Assembly (NCBI GenBank): GCA_003140835.1
Contig: PLLA01000047.1
Span: 22,991-65,521, forward strand
DNA length: 42,531 nt
Reading direction: 5' to 3'
From: Candidatus Tumulicola scandinaviensis
Lineage (GTDB): Bacteria > Vulcanimicrobiota > Vulcanimicrobiia > Vulcanimicrobiales > Vulcanimicrobiaceae
The position numbers and the translations under genes are program-made. Positions 17,950-24,504 of the stretch are shown piece after piece. A model generated the notes under the pieces. That model searched no databases, was not told the origin of the DNA, and saw only the letters and a program-made list of their open reading frames with translations. How positions within the stretch are numbered: position 1 is the first letter of the stretch; each line of letters starts with the position of its first letter.

Positions 17950-18408
17950 TTACATCGATCCGGGCGTAACGGGGACCATCGTCATCGGGCCCATTCCGCT
18001 GAGTTGAATGATCGTGTCGCCGCTGGCAATCGCGTAGTGATGCACCCCCGCGGGAACTGCGACGAACGATCCGGCCGGCAGGGCGGTCATTTTCGACTTG
18101 TCCACGGTGTCGCCGAGCCCAACCATAAGGGTGCCCTGCAAGACCGTCACGTATTCGGTCGACCCGTGCGAGTGCGGCGCGAAGCTCGCGCCGTCGGGCA
18201 GGCTGAAGCGTATCGTATACCATCCCGGCTTGGTGTAGTCGCCTTGGAGGATGGCTACCTTCGCGCCCGCCGGCAGTATCGCGTTCGGAGCCCACTGAAG
18301 CTGCGACGGCGTCACGATCACGGGCGCATTCGAGGCAGCGGTGTCCGCGGCCGCCGGCACGGCGAATAGCAAAAACAGGCCGGCTAGCAATGCAGAACTC
18401 GTTTTCAT
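17950..18408 (-). CDS. Exported cupin-domain protein
   Basis: 152 residues, ATG at 18408 with AAGGAG 8 bases upstream. Residues 1-22 form a Sec signal ending PAAA. The single cupin has motif 1 HSHGSTEYVTVLQG (His79, His81, Glu85) and motif 2 with PAGVHHYA (His123/124), which is a complete metal site. Exported cupins of this size are found near stress and redox genes. A dioxygenase, isomerase or metal-dependent sensor role cannot be separated from sequence. It lies 59 bases downstream of the lipoprotein gene at 18468-18938 on the same strand. Confidence 0.85.
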   Translation of the reverse strand: MKTSSALLAGLFLLFAVPAAADTAASNAPVIVTPSQLQWAPNAILPAGAKVAILQGDYTKPGWYTIRFSLPDGASFAPHSHGSTEYVTVLQGTLMVGLGDTVDKSKMTALPAGSFVAVPAGVHHYAIASGDTIIQLSGMGPMTMVPVTPGSM

Positions 18409-18422
18409 AGGAGGTTCTCCTT
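18409..18422 (-). promoter_or_regulatory. Self-complementary ribosome-binding site of the cupin gene
   Basis: Read on the minus strand, the leader is AAGGAGAACCTCCT directly before the ATG. AGGAG and CTCCT are exact complements separated by three bases, so the Shine-Dalgarno sequence can fold on itself. This could reduce or temperature-tune initiation. The stem is short, so the effect may be small. Confidence 0.35.
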
Positions 18423-18467
18423 CCGTCGGACCTTTGCGTCGCCGGCCGGCTCGGGTCCTATGGACTC

Positions 18468-18938
18468 TTATTTCACCTCCAGCGTGAGGTGTTCGACGGT
18501 TTGCTCTCCGGCCGTATTGCGCGCGATGACGTGGAGCTCGTACGAGTGGCGCCGCGACAAGGGTGGCAACTCGAGGACGCGCGTATGGAACCGAAAGATT
18601 CCGGGCGCCGCGTGCGTCGCGTTAATCGAAAACGCGGCCGTTCGGACTTCGACCGATGCAACGTTCGTACTGGCGACGATGATCCCGTCGAACCACATTC
18701 CCGGTTGAAGCGTCAACGTTGAGAACCAAATTCGAATCAGTCGTGGTGCCGCGTTGGGCGCCAAGACCGGAGCGCTGGGCAGCGCGAGCGGCGCGTTCGC
18801 GGAAACAACGAAATTCGACGGGGCGGCAACCGGTTTCGGCTCGCACGCGCCGAGCGTCACGATGACGGCGAACGCAAAGAGCACCGGAAGGGGTTTGCGA
18901 ACGAGCCGGAAAGCGGGCCGGATGCGGGGCCGAAGCAT
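18468..18938 (-). CDS. Lipoprotein of unknown function with a beta-sandwich-like domain
   Basis: 156 residues from the ATG at 18938. The open frame continues upstream, but this start gives a basic n-region and hydrophobic core ending in the lipobox LGAC (Cys32). The mature part has alternating strands (LIRIWFSTLTLQPG, GIIVASTNVASVEVRTAAFS, SYELHVIARNTAGEQTVEHL). These resemble an immunoglobulin or fibronectin type III fold. No catalytic motif is visible and I do not recognise a family. Its 5' end overlaps the divergent membrane-protein gene by 17 bases if both starts are right. The cupin gene follows on the same strand. Confidence 0.65.
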   Translation of the reverse strand: MLRPRIRPAFRLVRKPLPVLFAFAVIVTLGACEPKPVAAPSNFVVSANAPLALPSAPVLAPNAAPRLIRIWFSTLTLQPGMWFDGIIVASTNVASVEVRTAAFSINATHAAPGIFRFHTRVLELPPLSRRHSYELHVIARNTAGEQTVEHLTLEVK

Positions 18939-20019
18939 TGAAGTTGACCGAAACCCCCTTCCTCGCGAGGAGCGGCCCGGCTCGGCGAGCCTGCTCGATT
19001 GGCTCGTAACGCTCGCCGTCACGTGGACGATGACCGGTTTGTTCATCGACGCGCACGAACACCTCTTCAAGACGGTCGAAACGTTTCTCAATCCTTGGCA
19101 TCTGACCATGTACACCGGTGCCGTCTTTGCCGCGGCGGTGCTTGCCGTCGCAACCGCGCGCAACCGTCGTCCGAACGAGACGTTTTGGCAGGCGATACCG
19201 AGCGGTTATCGGCCAAGCGTCGCCGGCGTGGCAGGTCTTATCGGCGGTGGGGCGCTCGACTCGCTCTGGCATGCCATTTTCGGATTCGAGCATCAGCTGG
19301 ATCTCCTACTCAGTCCGCCTCACTTGCTCTTGCTGACCGGGTTGTTCTTTTTGGCCGTAGGTCCGGTGCGCAGTGCCTTGGCACGGCCGCCTGCCTCGCG
19401 GCTCGTCGATCAGTTGCCGATGCTGCTGTCGATGGGCCTCGCTTTCGAAGTCATTCAGTTCGTGATGCAGATCGCGTTCTATCCGGAGGCACTCCAGCGC
19501 GACCGGCCGCTGTCGCAAGTCGTCTTCCACGACGAGCAGTTCGTCCTCTCGGTTTTGCTGTTCTATAAGCAAGCGCTCGAAATCGCGATCGTGATTTGGC
19601 AAAGCGCGTTGCTGGCGGCCGCGGTGCTGTATTTGTGCGCCCGCACGCGACTGCAGTTCGGTGCGCTCGTGGTCGTTTGCGTCGCCGAAAAACTCTGGAT
19701 CGGGGGAGAGCTGTCCAGCGACGCGTTCGAATTGCTCTTGCTGCTGCTCGCAAGCGTCGTCGCCGGGCTCGCCGGTGACGCCATCGTCTCCAAACTCAAA
19801 CCGTCATTGCAGAACCCGAACGCGTTCCGCCTCTTGGGATTCGTCGTGCCCGCGGCGTACTTCGGCGCTTATTTTACCTTTGCGGTCCCAATGTTCGGCG
19901 GCACGTGGTGGGACTCGAGCTTCCTCTTCGGCTCGATCGTTTTGGCGGGGATCGTAGGAGTTTGCGTGAGCCAGCTGCTCGTTGGTGGATTTCAAGCGCG
20001 CTTTCCGAACTCGGCGTGA
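18922..20019 (+). CDS. Multi-pass membrane protein with repeated His/Glu motif
   Basis: 365 residues from the ATG at 18922, with GGAAAG about 10 bases upstream. The frame is open further left, but that part is antisense to the lipoprotein gene. I see eight or nine hydrophobic spans. Two segments resemble each other: residues 45-65 (HEHLFKTVETFLNPWHL then TG) and 117-140 (HAIFGFEHQLDLLLSPPHL then TG). Both keep His, Phe, Glu, a Pro-x-His-Leu and Thr-Gly, which suggests an internal duplication with polar or metal-binding residues in the membrane. I do not recognise a family. Its TGA overlaps the GTG of the glycosyltransferase gene (GTGA), so the two are translationally coupled and may act together. 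Confidence 0.75.
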   Translation: MRGRSIEVDRNPLPREERPGSASLLDWLVTLAVTWTMTGLFIDAHEHLFKTVETFLNPWHLTMYTGAVFAAAVLAVATARNRRPNETFWQAIPSGYRPSVAGVAGLIGGGALDSLWHAIFGFEHQLDLLLSPPHLLLLTGLFFLAVGPVRSALARPPASRLVDQLPMLLSMGLAFEVIQFVMQIAFYPEALQRDRPLSQVVFHDEQFVLSVLLFYKQALEIAIVIWQSALLAAAVLYLCARTRLQFGALVVVCVAEKLWIGGELSSDAFELLLLLLASVVAGLAGDAIVSKLKPSLQNPNAFRLLGFVVPAAYFGAYFTFAVPMFGGTWWDSSFLFGSIVLAGIVGVCVSQLLVGGFQARFPNSA

Positions 20020-21563
20020 AACTTCGACCGGCAGCTTACGCGTTAGCGCTCGCGACCGTCGCGCTCCATCTCGCGTTCAACCACCGTTTTGGATATTACC
20101 GCGACGAGCTGTACTTCATCGATTGCGCGCATCATCTCGCGTGGGGATACGTCGACCAGCCTCCGCTCGCGCCGTTGGTGACGTGGATGACGGCACCGGT
20201 CGGGTACGCATTGTGGGCGGTGCGGCTGCTGCCGGCAATACTGTCGGGCATCACGGTGCTCTTGGCGTGTGCGATCGCCCGCGAGTTGCGCGGCGGCGGA
20301 TTCGCTCAAGCGGTGACCGCGCTGACGGTCGCACTGGCGCCGGGATTTCTAGGCCTGGGATACGCTCTGTCGACCGAAGTGCTCTCGCCGGCCGTCTGGA
20401 GTGCCCTCATTCTCTTGACCGTGCGCCTGGTCAAGACGAAAGACCAGCGCCTCTACATCGCGATGGCGCTGGTCGTCACGCTGGGACTGTACGCAAAATA
20501 TTCCGTTGCCGCGTGCGCCGTCGCTCTGGCGTTGGGCCTCGCGCTTACCGGAAACGCCCGACTGCTTCGCTCGCGCTATCTCGTTTTCGGCGTCGCATTC
20601 GTCGTTGCGATGCTGTTACCGAACGCGCTATGGCAGGCGAGCCACGGCTTCCCCATGCTCGGCGTCATACACGGCGATCAGCTCAATCGCCACGCACTGG
20701 CGAACGGCGTGGCGGACGAATCGGCGAACCTCGGCCTAAACGCCGCCTATTTCGTTGCCACTCAAATTGCGTATCAAAACCCGTTTTTCTGCGTCATCTG
20801 GGTTGCAGGTCTGGTCGCGCTCGTTCGCGGCAAGGACGAAACGCCGTACCGATTCATCGCGGTCGCGTATTCTCTGCTCGTCGTTCTGATCGTCGCGACT
20901 GTCGGACGGGGCTATTACATGGAAGGCTTCTATGCGGCCTTGTTTGCTGCCGGAGCGGTCGCAATCGAACGGTTTTTCGCCACACGAGCCGCCTGGTGGC
21001 GGCCGGCGTTCACGATCGCCGTTTGCGCGGGAGGCGCCGCGTTTGCGCCGTTGGCGCTGCCGGTACTGTCGCTGCCGTCGTACATGAAGTACGAAATCGC
21101 GATCGGTTTGAGCCGGCCGGCGCCGCCGGACGGAAAACATCACCTCATCAACCCGCTTTACGCCGACCAGCTCGGCTGGAAAACGATGACTCAAACCGTC
21201 GCGCATGCCTATTGGTCGTTGCCGCCACAGCAGCGGGCCGGCACCGCGATCTTTGCCGATCGGTATGCGTATGCCGGGGCGATCGATTTCTTCGGACCCG
21301 CTTTCGGCCTGCCTCGGGTGATCAGCCCGAACAATTCGTATTACCTGTGGGGAGTCCGCGGCTACAGCGGCGATTCGATGCTGGCGGTCGGGGCCACCGA
21401 CTATCCCCTGCTCGTGCGCTCTTTTGGAAGCGTCGTGCAAGTCGCGGTTTATCGAAACGACTATCGCTGGATCCTCGAGGGTCCGTTGCCGATCTATCTG
21501 TGCACCCGGCCCCGGGCACCGTTGACTCGGATGTGGCCTGCGTTTAAGTACTACGGCCTTTGA
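20016..21563 (+). CDS. GT39-like (ArnT/PMT family) membrane glycosyltransferase
   Basis: 515 residues from the GTG at 20016, which overlaps the preceding stop by four bases. The first periplasmic loop has YYRDELYFIDCAHHLAWGY then DQPPL, the signature of PMT_2/ArnT-like lipid-linked sugar transferases; the Asp in RDELYF (Asp30) is the expected catalytic acid. About ten further hydrophobic spans follow and a soluble C-terminal domain starts near residue 370. Members move a sugar from a polyprenyl phosphate donor to lipid A, proteins or other acceptors at the outer face of the inner membrane. The acceptor is unknown here. Coupling to the preceding membrane protein suggests a shared substrate or complex. 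Confidence 0.9.
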   Translation: MKLRPAAYALALATVALHLAFNHRFGYYRDELYFIDCAHHLAWGYVDQPPLAPLVTWMTAPVGYALWAVRLLPAILSGITVLLACAIARELRGGGFAQAVTALTVALAPGFLGLGYALSTEVLSPAVWSALILLTVRLVKTKDQRLYIAMALVVTLGLYAKYSVAACAVALALGLALTGNARLLRSRYLVFGVAFVVAMLLPNALWQASHGFPMLGVIHGDQLNRHALANGVADESANLGLNAAYFVATQIAYQNPFFCVIWVAGLVALVRGKDETPYRFIAVAYSLLVVLIVATVGRGYYMEGFYAALFAAGAVAIERFFATRAAWWRPAFTIAVCAGGAAFAPLALPVLSLPSYMKYEIAIGLSRPAPPDGKHHLINPLYADQLGWKTMTQTVAHAYWSLPPQQRAGTAIFADRYAYAGAIDFFGPAFGLPRVISPNNSYYLWGVRGYSGDSMLAVGATDYPLLVRSFGSVVQVAVYRNDYRWILEGPLPIYLCTRPRAPLTRMWPAFKYYGL

Positions 21564-21625
21564 CGCGCGTATGAACGGCCGCTTGCAAGGAATGGCCGTC
21601 GGCCGGGACGACGAATCAACCCGCC

Positions 21626-22978
21626 ATGAAGTTCCGCCGTTTTTTGGGCACTCGCGTTTCGGTGCTCGCCGCGCTCGCGGCGTTCGTGCTCGCCGGTTGC
21701 GGCGGCGCCTCGAGCAGTTCGCCGAGTTCCGGACCGCTGCCGCCGCTGCCCCCGGCCAAGAAGGGCAAGTATTTCACCCACGTGGTGATCGTGGTCCAAG
21801 AAAACCGCACCTTCGATAACCTCTTCTCAACCTTCCCGGGCGCCGACGGAACGACCACCGGAGAGCTGCACGACGGCACCCGTATCCCGCTGCAGCAGCA
21901 CGACCTGTACGACCCAACGTCGCCCAATACCGATCACATTGCTTGGGCGACCGGCTTTAACCACGGACAAATGAACGGCTTCGATCTCATCCGCTTCGGG
22001 AATCTTCCCGGGACCGCGTTGTATCAATACGTCAATCCCGCGCAGATTCAACCGTATTGGTCGCTAGCGAGACAATACGTACTGGCCGATCACATGTTCC
22101 AAACGCAAGGAACCGGCAGCTTTACCGCCCATCAGGACCTCATCGCCGGCGGCGCGATGATCGACCCATCGAAGAGTCTCATCGATTTCCCCAGTCAGCA
22201 GCCGTGGGGATGCGATGCGCCGGCCGGCACGTCCACGACGTTGATCACCGCCGGTAATGAATATTTGCCCAACGACGGACCGTTTCCGTGCCTGCGCTAC
22301 CGAACGCTGCGCGACACGCTCGACGGCAAGGGAATCACCTGGCGATATTACGCGCCGGAAATCGGACGCAGTTTCGGCGGCGACTTGTGGAACGCGTTCG
22401 GCGCGATCGACGCGGTACGCCACGGACCGGAATGGTCCACCAACGTCACCTGGCCCGAAACCAACGTGTTTAAGGATATTGCCAACGACTCGCTCCCGGC
22501 CGTCACGTGGGTGATTCCGGACTTCCAAAACTCCGATCATCCCGCCGCCGCCGGAGATGGCGGGCCGTCGTGGGTGGCGCAAGTCGTGAACGCGATCGGT
22601 CAAAGCCCGGCCTGGAATTCGACGGCAATCGTCATCGTCTGGGACGATTGGGGCGGATGGTACGATCACGTCAGGCCACCCGGAAGCTACCGATTCGGGG
22701 GGCTCGGGTTCCGCGTGCCGATGATCGTGGTGTCCCCGTACGCGAAGCGCGGATATGTCATGCACGCCTCGTACGAGTTCGGCAGCATCGTGCGGCTGGT
22801 CGAAGACAATTGGAGTCTTCCGCCGCTCGGCACCACCGACGTACGCGCCGCCAGCTTCATTAACGATGCGTTCAACTTCAATCAGCCGCCGCGCGCGTTC
22901 GCTCCGATCGCCGCACCCATGTCGCGAACGTTCTTCGAGCATCAGCGACCTTCGAATAAGCCGGTCGATACCGAATAG
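21626..22978 (+). CDS. Phosphoesterase family (PF04185) lipoprotein C
   Basis: 450 residues, ATG at 21626. The signal peptide ends in VLAGC (Cys25), followed by a Ser/Pro-rich linker. The metal motif is QENRTFDNLF (residues 58-67), the nucleophile region MFQTQGTGSFTAH and the Asp pair VWDDWGGWYDH. The tail FNQPPRAFAPI and a C-terminal PVDTE are shared with paralogues D and E, so C, D and E form one subgroup. The ribosome site is weak. The gene lies 62 bases after the glycosyltransferase and 51 bases before the second DUF5069 gene on the same strand, and is probably cotranscribed with the latter. The expected role is hydrolysis of phosphate esters at the envelope. Confidence 0.92.
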   Translation: MKFRRFLGTRVSVLAALAAFVLAGCGGASSSSPSSGPLPPLPPAKKGKYFTHVVIVVQENRTFDNLFSTFPGADGTTTGELHDGTRIPLQQHDLYDPTSPNTDHIAWATGFNHGQMNGFDLIRFGNLPGTALYQYVNPAQIQPYWSLARQYVLADHMFQTQGTGSFTAHQDLIAGGAMIDPSKSLIDFPSQQPWGCDAPAGTSTTLITAGNEYLPNDGPFPCLRYRTLRDTLDGKGITWRYYAPEIGRSFGGDLWNAFGAIDAVRHGPEWSTNVTWPETNVFKDIANDSLPAVTWVIPDFQNSDHPAAAGDGGPSWVAQVVNAIGQSPAWNSTAIVIVWDDWGGWYDHVRPPGSYRFGGLGFRVPMIVVSPYAKRGYVMHASYEFGSIVRLVEDNWSLPPLGTTDVRAASFINDAFNFNQPPRAFAPIAAPMSRTFFEHQRPSNKPVDTE

Positions 22979-23029
22979 GTTGGACGCCGGCGGGGTAGAA
23001 GGCCCTACGACCGATGGAGGCATTTACCC

Positions 23030-23476
23030 ATGAATTTAACGACCAGCGTGCCGCGCAGCCCCAAGGACAAACTCTTAGGGCTCGTGTCGCTCAAGCGCAC
23101 GATCGATAAAGCAAAGGCGTTCAACGAAGGAACCCTCGGCGAATACGATTACGACTGCCCGCACGATAAGCCGCTCTTCGAATTTCTCGGGACGGACGGG
23201 CCGGCGTTTGCGGCCCAAGTCAAGGAACTCGGCACCGACGACGCGATCGCCGATTGGCTGCGGTCGTCGTCCCTTGCGAACAAGTCGCAAGCCCAAATCG
23301 ATGCATTCAATGCCGAGCGGATGCGATGGCATCCGGATCCCGGTTCGCATGGCGAAGAGTTCTTCAACGGCCTGCGCGATCGGATTGCGCCCGGACGGCC
23401 GGAGATCGCGACCTGGTTCGATCTTCTCGACGTGGACGAAGGCCGCCCCGTGCCCGAACCAACCAAAATCTCCTAG
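23030..23476 (+). CDS. DUF5069 domain protein (copy 2)
   Basis: 148 residues, ATG at 23030 with GGAGG 8 bases upstream. The start PRSPKDKLLGLVSLKRTIDKA, then GTLGEYDYDCPHDKPLFEFLG, is a textbook DUF5069 sequence, closer to the family pattern than copy 1. It has no signal peptide, so it should be cytoplasmic, whereas the preceding phosphoesterase C is exported; a direct complex is therefore unlikely. The family's role is unknown. It ends in a four-base overlap with the convergent gene at 23473-23895. Confidence 0.9.
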   Translation: MNLTTSVPRSPKDKLLGLVSLKRTIDKAKAFNEGTLGEYDYDCPHDKPLFEFLGTDGPAFAAQVKELGTDDAIADWLRSSSLANKSQAQIDAFNAERMRWHPDPGSHGEEFFNGLRDRIAPGRPEIATWFDLLDVDEGRPVPEPTKIS

Positions 23477-23895
23477 AACGTAACGCTGAAGCTATCGTTG
23501 GCGGTGTTGCAATCGGCGTCGCTGCCGGAGCTCGGCTGGCGCAAATCGAGGTGGAACCGAAGCGTCGTCGTGCCGTTGCCCGCCTCGGCCGAGCGTAGCA
23601 TGAGATACGAGAACGTGTACGATTCACCGGCCCTGAGCGGAGGGATGCCTTTGGCGTCTAGCTTTTGGCCGGGCGTTTGATAGATGTCGACGAATTGCAG
23701 CACGCTCGACGCCTGCGCTGCGGAGCCGACGTTCGTCACCGTTCCGACGAGGGTGTAGCGATTCGTGCCGTTTGCTTGGACGACGCTCTTGACGGCGACC
23801 GACTGCAGGGCCGGATCGGCGCCCGAACAGGCGGCCGCAGCGGTGCCCGCGCAGAGCACGAAGCCGAGCGCCGCGAATATAGACGTACGAAGCAT
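23473..23895 (-). CDS. Secreted CARDB-like small protein
   Basis: 140 residues, ATG at 23895. The Sec signal MLRTSIFAALGFVLCAGTAAA is followed by a mature domain of about 118 residues. The sequence VKSVVQANGTNRYTLVGTVTNVGSAAQ then GESYTFSYLMLRS resembles CARDB or other bacterial immunoglobulin-like domains (a 'difference between strands plus NVG' pattern). Two cysteines, near the mature N-terminus and in DADCNTAND, could form a disulfide linking both ends. Probably an extracellular structural or adhesion domain; no enzyme motif is visible. It stands alone on its strand. Confidence 0.7.
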   Translation of the reverse strand: MLRTSIFAALGFVLCAGTAAAACSGADPALQSVAVKSVVQANGTNRYTLVGTVTNVGSAAQASSVLQFVDIYQTPGQKLDAKGIPPLRAGESYTFSYLMLRSAEAGNGTTTLRFHLDLRQPSSGSDADCNTANDSFSVTF

Positions 23896-23969
23896 GCGGA
23901 AGGTCCCTTCTTTCCAGCTTTTGAGCCCGTTCTAGACTCTAACCCGAACGAGCGAAAGCGCTCGCCTGC

Positions 23970-24449
23970 TTATTCCTCGCGATCGAAGTAGTCGAGCGAC
24001 TCCGACCGAATGGCGCGCCGCTCGGGCGAGCGCACGATCCATTTGTCGGAATCGGGATAGTAGGTCGATTCGCCGATCGGATTGTCCGCAACGACGTAGA
24101 CCAAAAGATCTTCGGCGCCGTCGTTGGTGAGTTGATGCGCCCGCCCTGGTTGGAAGATGAAGGCATCGCCGGCTTTAATCGGCGTCGTGCCTCCCTCGTG
24201 GCGAACCACGCCCGTGCCGGAGATCACGTGGTAGAACTCCCATTGCACGCTGTGCGAATGGTACGGGTACGGCGTCGCCCCGGGCGGAACGCGGAGTATC
24301 TCGATGTCGAACGGATGACGTTCGAAGATATCGCTCGAGAGCGGCTTGCGGCCGAGCGCCTCGGAAACTTCTTTGCCGGCGCCTGCGAATTGGCCCTTCG
24401 GTGATTTCCACGCGAGTTCGACGATGTCGTTCGTATTGACGATGCGCAT
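23970..24449 (-). CDS. Cytoplasmic cupin-domain protein
   Basis: 159 residues, ATG at 24449, no signal peptide. The cupin has motif 1 PYHSHSVQWEFYHVISGTG (His64, His66, Glu71) and motif 2 FIFQPGRAHQ (His105), a full metal-binding set. Later conserved segments (VVADNPIGESTYYPDSDKW) are typical of cupins annotated as sugar-binding or dioxygenase-like, without a proven reaction. The gene starts 55 bases from, and divergent to, the cyclase/ATPase/TPR regulator, so a regulatory link is possible. The ribosome site is poor. Confidence 0.85.
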   Translation of the reverse strand: MRIVNTNDIVELAWKSPKGQFAGAGKEVSEALGRKPLSSDIFERHPFDIEILRVPPGATPYPYHSHSVQWEFYHVISGTGVVRHEGGTTPIKAGDAFIFQPGRAHQLTNDGAEDLLVYVVADNPIGESTYYPDSDKWIVRSPERRAIRSESLDYFDREE

Positions 24450-24504
24450 TGAGTAGGCGTTGGCGGGGGGAAGGAGCGGCCCCTACAACGGAAGCAAGCG
24501 CGGC

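Noticed and set aside
19982-21547. A second long open frame (about 520 codons) on the same strand as the GT39-like gene
   Set aside because: It is an Arg/Ser/Gly-rich frame shifted over a gene with clear family motifs; such frames are common in GC-rich DNA.
22064-23023. A 319-codon open frame antisense to phosphoesterase C
   Set aside because: Antisense shadow of a recognised enzyme; composition and lack of motifs argue against a gene.
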